Shown here piece after piece: positions 35,541 through 43,643 of a stretch of 64,000 nucleotides of DNA. The translations under genes and the position numbers were made by a program. Location of the stretch: assembly GCF_006475605.1 (NCBI RefSeq), contig NZ_SSBC01000019.1, positions 248,001 to 312,000 of the forward strand. Reading direction: 5' to 3'. Each line of letters starts with the position of its first letter. Position 1 is the stretch's first letter. This DNA is from Asticcacaulis tiandongensis. Its GTDB lineage: Bacteria > Pseudomonadota > Alphaproteobacteria > Caulobacterales > Caulobacteraceae. The notes under the pieces are model-generated. The model had not been told where the DNA came from. It made no database searches and worked only from the letters and a program-made list of their open reading frames with translations.

Positions 35541-36739
35541 TGCGCTGGCGTGGGGTGGCAGGGATTATCGGTGTTTTGAGCCTGTTGAGCGCCGCCGTAA
35601 GTCATGCCGCACCCTATCGGGTGGCGGAGGGGGTGTTTGCCCCGTCGCAGCCCGATCTGGGGCTGAAGACCGACGAGGGTACGCAGACCTTCACGGTGTT
35701 TGCGCCAAAAGCCGCGGAAGACCGGTTCAACAACGGTGTGGTTCTGATCCCGTTTAAGGGGCGGCTCTATGCCCAGTGGCAAAGCTCTTACCGGGATGAG
35801 GATTCCTCCGACACATGGGTGGCCTTCAGCCAGAGTGAGGATGGTGAAAACTGGCGCGCGCCGGTTATGCTGGCCGAACGCGGGCGCAACGGGGCCATGC
35901 ACACCAGCGGTGGCTGGTGGACGGATGGGGACACATTGGTGGCCTTTATCAATGTCTGGCCCACAGGGTTTCAGTCCGGCGACGGCGGCTATACCGATTA
36001 TCGTCTGTCAACGGACGGGGTGAACTGGAGTGCCCCGCAACGGGTAACGGATCATACGGGTGCGCCGGTGGCCGGTATCATAGAACAGGACCCGCACCGG
36101 CTTAAGCGCGGGCGCATTGTCACGGCCTTTCATCAGCGTCCGGGGCTGGTGGTTAGTCCTTTTTATACGGATGACCCTTTGGGGGTGAGCGGCTGGGTCA
36201 AGGGTTCGTTGCCGCTTTTGCCGCATGATGCCAGGGCCCCGCATGGCCAGCCGGTAAGCCGTGAACTGGAGCCGAGTCTGTTTGAAGTCGGTGACTGTAT
36301 GGTGATGGTCTTCCGCGATCAGGCCTCAAGCTATCGGCAACTGGCATCCGAAAGCTGTGACGGCGGAGAAAATTGGACGCAGGCGGTTATGACAAACATG
36401 CCGGATTCGCGCTCCAAACAAAGTGCGGGCAATCTGCCGGACGGGCGGGCTTATCTGGTGAATGCGCCCAATGCCGATCGGGTGCGTAGGCCTCTGGCCA
36501 TCACGGTGGGCGACGGGCGGTGCTTTACTGACAGCTATCTGCTGCGCGGAGCGGCTGACCTTCAGCCGTTACGTACTGAGGGCAAGTATAAGCGCCCCGG
36601 ATATCATTACCCCAAGTCGGTGATCTGGGGCGATTATCTCTATGTCGGCTATGCCACCAACAAGGAAGATGTGCAGGTCACGCGCGTGCCTTTGAGCGCC
36701 TTAAAAACCAAACCGGAGCGCGGCTGCGACTCCGAATAA
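35540..36739 (+). CDS. sialidase-like beta-propeller protein (BNR/Asp-box repeats)
   Basis: 399 aa exported protein, Sec signal ending near SHAAP. Asp-box type repeats are visible: SEDGENWRAP, STDGVNWSAP and SCDGGENWTQ, spaced as blades of a six-bladed propeller. A conserved-looking R/E set (FRDQASSYRQLASE, KYKRPGYHYPKS) could form an active site. The sialidase fold also houses rhamnosidases and other glycosidases, and sialic acid is not expected in pectin, so the likely role is hydrolysis of a pectin side-chain residue. The family was not identified. Overlaps GH43 by one base; 16 nt to GH3. Confidence 0.65.
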   Translation: MRWRGVAGIIGVLSLLSAAVSHAAPYRVAEGVFAPSQPDLGLKTDEGTQTFTVFAPKAAEDRFNNGVVLIPFKGRLYAQWQSSYRDEDSSDTWVAFSQSEDGENWRAPVMLAERGRNGAMHTSGGWWTDGDTLVAFINVWPTGFQSGDGGYTDYRLSTDGVNWSAPQRVTDHTGAPVAGIIEQDPHRLKRGRIVTAFHQRPGLVVSPFYTDDPLGVSGWVKGSLPLLPHDARAPHGQPVSRELEPSLFEVGDCMVMVFRDQASSYRQLASESCDGGENWTQAVMTNMPDSRSKQSAGNLPDGRAYLVNAPNADRVRRPLAITVGDGRCFTDSYLLRGAADLQPLRTEGKYKRPGYHYPKSVIWGDYLYVGYATNKEDVQVTRVPLSALKTKPERGCDSE

Positions 36740-36755
36740 CAGGACAGGAAACGAG

Positions 36756-39410
36756 ATGAGAAAACGTCATTTGCAATTGACGGCGGCCATTGGGACACTG
36801 GTGTTCGGTGGTCTGGCTCCGGCCATTGTGCAGGCGGAAGCGCCCGCCGCCTATCTTGATACGTCCTTATCGGCCAGGGCGCGGGCGGCGGATCTGGTGG
36901 CGCGTATGACGCTGGAGGAAAAGGCGTCGCAGATTCACAATAATGCGGCGGCGATTCCGCGTTTAGGCATACCAGCCTATGAGTGGTGGAACGAAGGTCT
37001 GCACGGGGTAGCACGCGCCGGTGAAGCGACCGTTTTCCCGCAAGCTATCGGGATGGCGGCGACGTGGGATGTGCCGCTCATTCATCAGGTTGCCGATGTT
37101 ACCGCTACCGAATTTCGCGCCAAGAACCTGAAGGCCCGTGCGCCTGACGGCAGCACCAAGCGCTATCAGGGGCTGACCGTGTGGTCGCCTAACGTCAATA
37201 TCTTTCGCGATCCGCGTTGGGGGCGGGGACAGGAGACATGGGGTGAAGACCCGCACCTGACGACCCGCATGGGTGTGGCCTTCATTCAGGGGCTTCAGGG
37301 TGATGACCCCGAACGGCCCAAGACCATTGCCGCTGTCAAACATTACGCCGTCCACAGTGGCCCCGAAGCTGATCGCCATTTCGATGATATTCATCCGTCA
37401 AAGCGTGATGTCGTCGAGACCTATATGCCTGCCTTTTACGCAGCGGTGACCGAGGCAAAGGCGCAGTCTTTGATGTGCGCCTATAATGCTATTGACGGTT
37501 ATCCGGCCTGCGCCAATCCGGTCTATATGCAGGACATTCTGCGGCAGGAATGGAAGTTTACCGGCCATGTGGTATCGGACTGTGCGGCCATTGCCGACTT
37601 TCATCTGCCGACCTCGCACAAGTGGGTCAAAACGCCTGAGGAGGCGGTGGCTGAGGCGCTTAAGGCCGATACCGACCTGATCTGCGATTTTCCGGCCAAT
37701 GCGACGGCGCAACCGGTAACGACGGTTAATGCGGTGAAAGCTGGTCTGTTGCCTGAGGCTGATCTGGATGAAGCCTTGGTGCGCCTATTTGAGGCGCGTA
37801 TTCGTCTGGGGCTTTATGAGGCAGCAGGCGAAGGCCCGTGGGGGCATATTACTGTGGCCGATTACGACACGCCGGACCATCGGGCACTGGCGCAGAAGAC
37901 GGCGGAATCGGCCATAGTGCTGCTTAAGAATGACGGGCTTTTGCCCCTTGAGGGTGATCCGAGACGCATCGCGGTTATCGGGCCGAATGCCCACTCGGTT
38001 GATGCGCTGGTGGGTAATTACAATGGTACGCCTTCAAAGCCGGTGACCATAGTTGATGGTCTTAAGGCGCGGTATCCTAATGCCGATATTACCTATGTTG
38101 AAGGTACGGGCTGGGTCGCGCCGCCGCTTGAGGACGTGCCGGATGCGGCGCTTTGTGTTGATGTGGCCTGCGCGCAAACCGGCATAGAACAGGCTGAGTT
38201 TGATAATCTGCGGCTGGAAGGGTCTCCCGTTAAGGTCGGCACGGAAAAGAACGTCTATTTCCGCTGGGGCTGGCCGGATCGCCAGCAGCGCGACACGACG
38301 ATCCGCTGGTCAGGTTATCTTAAGGCCAGTGAAAGCGGGGCGCACCGTTTCCGCTTTACGGGGGATGACGGCTATCGCATCTGGATTAATGATCAGCTGA
38401 TTGCCGATGTCTGGGATATCGCCTGGCCGACCTCGGACAGCGATGTGCAGCTTGAGGCAGGTAAGACCTACAGCATTCGTGTCGAGGCAGCTCAGAAAGG
38501 CGTGCGCGAAGACCAGAAGCTGCAATGGAGCCGCCCGAGTGCGGGGGGTGACAAGGCGCTTGAGGCGGCGAAAAACGCTGATCTGGTGGTCTTTGCGGCC
38601 GGACTGACATCGCGGCTTGAGGGGGAGGAGATGCGGGTCAGTGCGCCGGGCTTTGCCGGTGGCGACCGTACGAGTCTTGATTTGCCCGCGCCGCAGCAAA
38701 ACCTGCTGGAGGCCCTGCACGCGACGGGCAAGCCGGTCATTCTGGTGCTTATGAACGGGAGTACCATGAGTGTTAACTGGGCCGATCAGCACATTCCGGC
38801 GATTATTGAGGCCTGGTATCCGGGTGGTGAGGGCGGTCATGCTGTGGCGCGCCTTATTGCCGGTGATTATAGCCCCGCCGGAAGGCTGCCGCTGACCTTT
38901 TATCGTTCGGTGGATCAGTTGCCGCCGTTCAAGGACTATAATATGGACGGGCGCACCTATCGCTATTTCAGAGGGGAAGCGCTTTATCCGTTTGGGCATG
39001 GCCTGAGCTATACGGATTTCACCTATAGCCAGCCGATACTCAGTCAGACAGAAGTTAAGGCGGGCGATGCGGTCACCATGAGTGTCACCGTGACCAATAG
39101 CGGTCAGCGCGACGGTGATGAGGTTGTGCAGGTCTATGTGTCACGCGACCATAAGGACGCGCCAATCCGTACGTTGCGCGCTTTCAAACGCATAGGGTTG
39201 AAAGCCGGCGAAAGTCAGGTCGTTACGTTCACGCTCACGGCGCACGACATGAGTCTTGTGGATACAGAGGGTCAGCGTCAGGTAGAGGCCGGGGCCGTGA
39301 ATATCTGGGTTGGAGGTGGTCAGCCTGTATCACGGGACGGTTTGAAGGCCCCGTCCGGGGTTGCGGCTTCATTTAAGGTTACAGGGCTTGCGGATATTGC
39401 GGCCTATTAA
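36756..39410 (+). CDS. GH3 glycosidase with inserted PA14 domain
   Basis: 884 aa periplasmic beta-glycosidase (beta-glucosidase/xylosidase group). Sec signal ends near VQAEA. The TIM barrel has WWNEGLHGVAR, KHYAVHSGPE and nucleophile D275 in HVVSDCAAI. The alpha/beta sandwich is interrupted at about 465-595 by a PA14 carbohydrate-binding module (VYFRWGWPDRQ..GYLKASESGAHRFRFTGDDGYRIWI). A C-terminal Fn3-like domain (about 760-865, VTNSGQRDGDEVVQVYVS) follows. It is the last gene of the operon and ends 6 nt before a terminator hairpin. It finishes beta-linked oligosaccharides; the exact sugar is uncertain. Confidence 0.9.
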   Translation: MRKRHLQLTAAIGTLVFGGLAPAIVQAEAPAAYLDTSLSARARAADLVARMTLEEKASQIHNNAAAIPRLGIPAYEWWNEGLHGVARAGEATVFPQAIGMAATWDVPLIHQVADVTATEFRAKNLKARAPDGSTKRYQGLTVWSPNVNIFRDPRWGRGQETWGEDPHLTTRMGVAFIQGLQGDDPERPKTIAAVKHYAVHSGPEADRHFDDIHPSKRDVVETYMPAFYAAVTEAKAQSLMCAYNAIDGYPACANPVYMQDILRQEWKFTGHVVSDCAAIADFHLPTSHKWVKTPEEAVAEALKADTDLICDFPANATAQPVTTVNAVKAGLLPEADLDEALVRLFEARIRLGLYEAAGEGPWGHITVADYDTPDHRALAQKTAESAIVLLKNDGLLPLEGDPRRIAVIGPNAHSVDALVGNYNGTPSKPVTIVDGLKARYPNADITYVEGTGWVAPPLEDVPDAALCVDVACAQTGIEQAEFDNLRLEGSPVKVGTEKNVYFRWGWPDRQQRDTTIRWSGYLKASESGAHRFRFTGDDGYRIWINDQLIADVWDIAWPTSDSDVQLEAGKTYSIRVEAAQKGVREDQKLQWSRPSAGGDKALEAAKNADLVVFAAGLTSRLEGEEMRVSAPGFAGGDRTSLDLPAPQQNLLEALHATGKPVILVLMNGSTMSVNWADQHIPAIIEAWYPGGEGGHAVARLIAGDYSPAGRLPLTFYRSVDQLPPFKDYNMDGRTYRYFRGEALYPFGHGLSYTDFTYSQPILSQTEVKAGDAVTMSVTVTNSGQRDGDEVVQVYVSRDHKDAPIRTLRAFKRIGLKAGESQVVTFTLTAHDMSLVDTEGQRQVEAGAVNIWVGGGQPVSRDGLKAPSGVAASFKVTGLADIAAY

Positions 39411-39416
39411 GTATAC

Positions 39417-39458
39417 GGGCGGCGTTTATTTACCCCAAGCGCCGTCCAGATATTTTTT
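39417..39458 (+). terminator. terminator of the ten-gene pectin operon
   Basis: Stem GGGCGGCG/CGCCGTCC (39417-39424 with 39440-39447, one G-U), 15-nt loop, followed by AGATATTTTTT. Confidence 0.75.
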
Positions 39459-39726
39459 GCAACGCAACAAATGTGATGCAGGGTGTATTTTTGCATTAAA
39501 CTTATGCCTTTTTTATAATAACAACTACGCTCTTTCTATGAAACTTATGCAGACTCGGGTAATTTTAACAGGCTGATTACGCAGTTGTTTTCGGAAAAGG
39601 AAGCGGGGCGTGTAACGCGTGCCTGCCTCAGTCAGCATCTGGGTGGTGCCGGATGTGCGTGTACAGTCAGGGTGAGCCACCTCTCGTTTGGTAAGGAACT
39701 GTCCCTTCTAAATTCCGGAGATCGTC
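39459..39726. other. intergenic region, no gene seen
   Basis: Between the operon terminator and the small membrane protein there is no convincing reading frame or RNA gene. The first part is AT-rich (39470-39545) and may hold the promoter for the following gene. Confidence 0.4.
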
Positions 39727-39939
39727 ATGCCTAGTGTACATAATGATCCAATGTTTACCCATACCCCCGTCCCGACCGAGGATACGACCAGCCGTAACTG
39801 GCTATGGCCGACCATCGCTCTTGTGGCGGCGCTTCTGGTGGTTCTGTTTGTCATGCTGACCCATACTGAGCGCGGGGTTGATCCAAGAGTCATGAGTCAA
39901 CCCATTGCGGTGGAAGCGGGCGTAGCGGCTAATCGCTGA
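39727..39939 (+). CDS. small single-pass membrane protein
   Basis: 70 aa. GGAG at 39716-39719, 7 nt before ATG, supports expression. N-terminal cytoplasmic Thr/Pro-rich part (HTPVPTEDTTSR), one TM helix at about 24-44 (LWPTIALVAALLVVLFVML), then a short periplasmic tail. No family recognised and no clear operon partner; the next gene is 245 nt downstream. Confidence 0.6.
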   Translation: MPSVHNDPMFTHTPVPTEDTTSRNWLWPTIALVAALLVVLFVMLTHTERGVDPRVMSQPIAVEAGVAANR

Positions 39940-40184
39940 TATCTCAGGTCGGCCAATATTTATCGATATTGCGCGGATAGGCGAAGGCCCATCCGCCTTT
40001 GGCCATGTGTGTCTGTAGGTATTGGGTCAGTCGGGCTGTGGTTTAAATTTCCTCATTTTATAGTTGAGAAAAAATCACAGACCAAAATCGGGGTGACGCA
40101 TGGATAAATTAATATCCATATGATAGGAATTAAGCGTACCTTCTCGGGTGCATCCCTATCCTCCTCAGAAAAGGGTCAACTCCC

Positions 40185-41243
40185 ATGACCGTCCGGCCGA
40201 ATTCAACGACAGTACCGACAAGCATGCCTGCGCAGCTTGTGTGGTATGCGCGTTGCCCGACCCTGACGGCCATGGGCCTTCTGGCTCATCGCGGTGCCTT
40301 GCAGCGCGCGTTTCTGCGTGAGCCGATCAATCTGGTGTCTGTGCGGGAGACGTCTCAGCCCAGTGTGAAACAGGGCTATATCGATCACAGTCTGCCGAAC
40401 CTTGTGCGCGAAGGCGATGCCGCCACGGCACTTTGGTCTCATGGGCTTAATGAGCGGTCGCGTCTGCTGGCGGTTGGCCATACCTGGCATACGGTGCTGG
40501 TGGTTACATCGGGCCGCAGCCATATTACGCGCCTGAGCGATCTGAAGGGGCGAACCCTTGCCTTGCCGCGTGAAGCTGGCAGCTTTTCTCCAGCGCGCGT
40601 ACGGGCTTTGAGGGCGTGGGAAACCATTCTTGGTGTGGCAGGCATTGCCGCAAAAGACATTGAGTTTTATAATATTATCGCCGATCACCCATCGACGCCT
40701 TTTGGGGATATTGCCCGGCGTGAAGTTGAGGCGGTGTTAAGTGGTCAGGCGGAGGCTGGGTTGCTGTTCGGGGCCAAGGGGCTTGAGCTGGCGCGCGCGG
40801 CGAACCTGAAAATCGTTCATGCGTTTACGCCTGAGGATATTCGCTCGGATCCGGCGCTGGAGGGGTTGATCGAGTTGCGCACACTGACGGTCGATTACCC
40901 GTTTTTAGAGGCCAATCAAAGCGTGGTCGCCCGGCTTGTGGGTCTTTTGACCGAAGCCTCCGGCTGGGCCCAGAGTTTTCCGAAAGAAGCGCTGAACCAT
41001 GTGGCCCATGAAGGTAAGGTCGAGGTGCCGGATGCCGAAGCCGGTTACGGCAGCCTGCTGGCGCAAGGCGCGTCATTGGGACTTGAGGATTATCGTCTGG
41101 AGCATCTGAGGCGGCTGAATATCTGGCTCAAGGCCCGGCATGCGATTGCCGAGGCGGTGAACATAGACGACTGGATGCGTAGTGATATTTTGGATCAGGC
41201 CCTTACGAGCAATGGCCAGCAGAATTTAAGCGTGGTGGCCTGA
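40185..41243 (+). CDS. DszB-like (2'-hydroxybiphenyl-2-sulfinate desulfinase family) / periplasmic-binding-fold protein
   Basis: 352 aa with the type II periplasmic-binding fold of NitT/TauT binding proteins, but no signal peptide. The N-terminus aligns by eye with the desulfinase DszB: YARCPTLTA carries Cys24 where DszB has YSNCPVPNA with its catalytic Cys27, and R75 (LVREGDAATAL) matches its catalytic Arg70. The C-terminus (LRRLNIWL..NIDDWMRSDIL) also matches the DszB ending. A catalytic His is less clear (H69 is a candidate). It may be a cytoplasmic C-S-cleaving or related enzyme rather than a transporter subunit. No ABC partners are nearby. CCATATGA lies 62 nt upstream. Confidence 0.65.
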   Translation: MTVRPNSTTVPTSMPAQLVWYARCPTLTAMGLLAHRGALQRAFLREPINLVSVRETSQPSVKQGYIDHSLPNLVREGDAATALWSHGLNERSRLLAVGHTWHTVLVVTSGRSHITRLSDLKGRTLALPREAGSFSPARVRALRAWETILGVAGIAAKDIEFYNIIADHPSTPFGDIARREVEAVLSGQAEAGLLFGAKGLELARAANLKIVHAFTPEDIRSDPALEGLIELRTLTVDYPFLEANQSVVARLVGLLTEASGWAQSFPKEALNHVAHEGKVEVPDAEAGYGSLLAQGASLGLEDYRLEHLRRLNIWLKARHAIAEAVNIDDWMRSDILDQALTSNGQQNLSVVA

Positions 41244-41343
41244 GACCTTATCCCCCTCGGGTTACGGCGCTTAACGACAAACAGAGGCAATGGCCTTTGG
41301 TTGTCTTGTGTGAAAAGGGAAGTGGTGCGCCCTTGTCACACGC

Positions 41344-41377
41344 AAAAACCCCGAAAGCAGAGGCTTTCGGGGTTTTT
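41344..41377 (+). terminator. strong rho-independent terminator after the DszB-like gene
   Basis: AAAAACCCCGAAAGC-AGAG-GCTTTCGGGGTTTTT: a perfect 15-bp stem including the A/T flanks. It could work on both strands. Confidence 0.92.
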
Positions 41378-41539
41378 CATGTACAAAACAATGCTCAGGT
41401 AAGAAAGTGCCTCAGCGGTTTCTAAGTAAAAGGCTATGTACGGCTATATTTGTCTAACAAATTGAGCAAAACGACTTCCCATATATGCCGTTGCGCTTTA
41501 GATTGCGGGACTTGGATCTGGTATCGGAGACGCCTGACT

Positions 41540-42364
41540 TTGGCCCGAAAAGCACAAGATAATAAGATTTTGCAGGACGAGGAAGATTTGGGGGATGCCA
41601 GCGCCGAGAAAGAAAAAGGTGGCGCGGCGGCTCTGACGCTAATGCGCGGCCTTGAGGTGCTTGGCCGGGTGGCCAAGGGCGATAACAGCCTGCCGAAAAT
41701 TTCCAAATCACTCGGCCTGAATAAATCAACCGTGCACCGTCTGGCTTCGACGCTGGTCGATAGCGGATTCCTGTCGTTTTCACAGCGCGAGGGCTATGTG
41801 CTGGGGACGCGGTTGCTTGAACTGGGCCATGCCGCCCAGCAGCAGATTACCTTAACGCGGGTGTCGCATGATTATCTGGTGCGGCTGGCGGCGGATACGG
41901 GCGATACGATCAATCTCGGGGTGCTTGATGGTCATCAGGTGCACTATATTGATAAAATCCCCGGCACGCGCCGCATTGAAGTCCGCTGCGTGATTGGCGA
42001 GCGTCAGTTCCTGCGTCCGACGGGACTGGGCAAGGCTTTGTTGTTTGATGAAAACGAGGACAAACTGCGCGAAGTCTATCACCGCGAGGCCCGCGAATTT
42101 CCTAACTATCGCTATGATCTCAAGGGCTGGCTTGAGGTTATGAAGGCCTATCGCGCCAAGGGCTATGCGATGGACATGGACGAAAACGAGGACCGTGTCC
42201 GCTGCGTGGCGGCACCGATCCGTGACCTGTCCGGTAAGATTGTTGCAGCGGTTTCCATCTCAAGTGCGGCGCAATATATGGATGATGAACGTATCGAAAC
42301 GCTGAAGGACTATGTGCGTGAGGTCACGCACGCCATCAGTCAGGAGTTGGGTTACCAGGGGTAG
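41540..42364 (+). CDS. IclR-family transcriptional regulator
   Basis: About 274 aa from TTG 41540, chosen because GGAGA (41526-41530) lies 9 nt upstream; the frame can extend to a TTG at 41450 without a ribosome site. N-terminal winged helix-turn-helix (LMRGLEVLGRVAKGD..LPKISKSLGLNKSTVHRLASTLV), then the IclR effector domain (INLGVLDGHQVHYIDKI, FLRPTGLGKALL, AVSISSA). In pectin loci IclR proteins such as KdgR sense 2-keto-3-deoxygluconate, so control of the surrounding genes is plausible but inferred. It is followed after 17 nt by the triple TonB-C-like gene. Confidence 0.9.
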   Translation: MARKAQDNKILQDEEDLGDASAEKEKGGAAALTLMRGLEVLGRVAKGDNSLPKISKSLGLNKSTVHRLASTLVDSGFLSFSQREGYVLGTRLLELGHAAQQQITLTRVSHDYLVRLAADTGDTINLGVLDGHQVHYIDKIPGTRRIEVRCVIGERQFLRPTGLGKALLFDENEDKLREVYHREAREFPNYRYDLKGWLEVMKAYRAKGYAMDMDENEDRVRCVAAPIRDLSGKIVAAVSISSAAQYMDDERIETLKDYVREVTHAISQELGYQG

Positions 42365-42381
42365 TTACCAAAGGGGGGGAT

Positions 42382-43632
42382 ATGCGGCCTATATTCAAAG
42401 GGCTGGCGATTGGTGTAAGTCTGACGGTGATTTCAGCACCTGTTTATGCCAGCAAAGATCCGCTACCGCTGAACTCACCGGTTAAGGTGACGGTTTATAC
42501 GCTCGAACCGGAAGCTCAGGGCGTAGTCTGTGAAAACGGTACGCGGTCGTGGCCCGCCGAGCTTGTGTTTCCGGCAGGTTTATTGCCCGTGCCACAGAAC
42601 CGGCCGGTTTCCGTACACGACAGGGTGGCCTTACAGTTTGATGTGCTGAAGAACGGACGCCTGACCAATATTCAGGTCGGTGCGAGCGCCTATCCGGCGA
42701 CCAATTTCCAGTATCTTCCGCTCTGGGCGGCGGCATGGTCGTTAGATCCCCGGAATGAGACCCTTAAAGGGTGCCGGATGCGCTGGAAAATACGCTCAGA
42801 TTACGCGCCGGAAATGGCGGCGGTCTTAAGTCGTGAAGCCTTGCATTTGCGGACCCATGCGTCGAACCTGAAGCGCCCGTCTCTGCCTACGGATGCCTGT
42901 CGTGCGGCAGGTCAGCGTCTTAAAACCCGCGTCTATCCGGACAAAAGCAGGTTGCAACGCAAAGACGGTCAATTGCAGTGGATCATTGAGCGTTTCAATA
43001 TAGATGCCCACGGCAAGGTCGACGTAACCGCAACCGTTGGCGGGCAGGCGACGCCTGAAAACAGGGCGCTTGTGACGCAGGCTGTGGCGCAGCATAACTA
43101 CTATCCCGGTGACGCCGCCGAAGAATGCCTGATCAGCTATGTGATTCAGGCCGGTATGTTACCGGTCGATGATGCCGAAAGCTGGAACGAGCTCAGGCAG
43201 CTGCATAAGGCCAGAGCCCTTGCGCCCAGACCCGATGCGCCGATAATATCTGCGCCTGAAGTGCCGTCCAATATACCGGACTCATCGGCATCGGATACCT
43301 GCCCGCCCGAAGCGTTACGTCAGGTTGTGACCTTTGTTTACAAGCCCGAAGATTACCCGAGTGGCGCGCGTCGTCACCGCATCGAAGGCCTGGCCTATCT
43401 GGTGTATGATATCGCCCCCTGGGGTGAGCTTAAGGTGCGTAGCCAATGGGGGCATCCGCTGCCGCAGTTTGCGCAGGCCGCCGAAAACATGCTGCGCCAG
43501 TCAGAGATCAGGGCGTCAGACCGCGGCCTGAGCGGTTGTCAGCTCAGGGTGAAATTTATCTTTGCGAATGATGCGTCGGCGGACACAGTCCCGACCCTGA
43601 TCGGGGCGGACGGGGAAGCATCCCACGACTGA
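42382..43632 (+). CDS. secreted protein of three tandem TonB-C-like, Cys-paired repeats
   Basis: 416 aa. Sec signal (IFKGLAIGVSLTVISAPVYAS) and a G-rich ribosome site just upstream. The mature protein is three ~80-residue repeats, each opened by a Cys and closed by a Cys in its last strand: C50-C131 (GCRMRWKI), C173-C249 (ECLISYVI), C307-C386 (GCQLRVKF). Each has a central G-x-[LV] strand pair. The third (YPSGARRHRIEGLAYLVYDIAPWGELKV) reads like a TonB C-terminal domain. There is no TM anchor or Pro-rich spacer, so it is not a normal TonB. It could bind TonB boxes or peptidoglycan in the periplasm. It lies 17 nt after IclR. Confidence 0.6.
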   Translation: MRPIFKGLAIGVSLTVISAPVYASKDPLPLNSPVKVTVYTLEPEAQGVVCENGTRSWPAELVFPAGLLPVPQNRPVSVHDRVALQFDVLKNGRLTNIQVGASAYPATNFQYLPLWAAAWSLDPRNETLKGCRMRWKIRSDYAPEMAAVLSREALHLRTHASNLKRPSLPTDACRAAGQRLKTRVYPDKSRLQRKDGQLQWIIERFNIDAHGKVDVTATVGGQATPENRALVTQAVAQHNYYPGDAAEECLISYVIQAGMLPVDDAESWNELRQLHKARALAPRPDAPIISAPEVPSNIPDSSASDTCPPEALRQVVTFVYKPEDYPSGARRHRIEGLAYLVYDIAPWGELKVRSQWGHPLPQFAQAAENMLRQSEIRASDRGLSGCQLRVKFIFANDASADTVPTLIGADGEASHD

Positions 43633-43643
43633 GGCATATCCGA

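Noticed and set aside
40185-41243. Plain ABC-transporter substrate-binding protein
   Set aside because: No signal peptide and no permease or ATPase genes nearby; the Cys, Arg and C-terminal matches point to the DszB branch.
41450-41539. TTG 41450 as start of the IclR regulator
   Set aside because: No ribosome-binding site and an atypical Cys/Trp-rich extension; TTG 41540 has GGAGA at the right distance.
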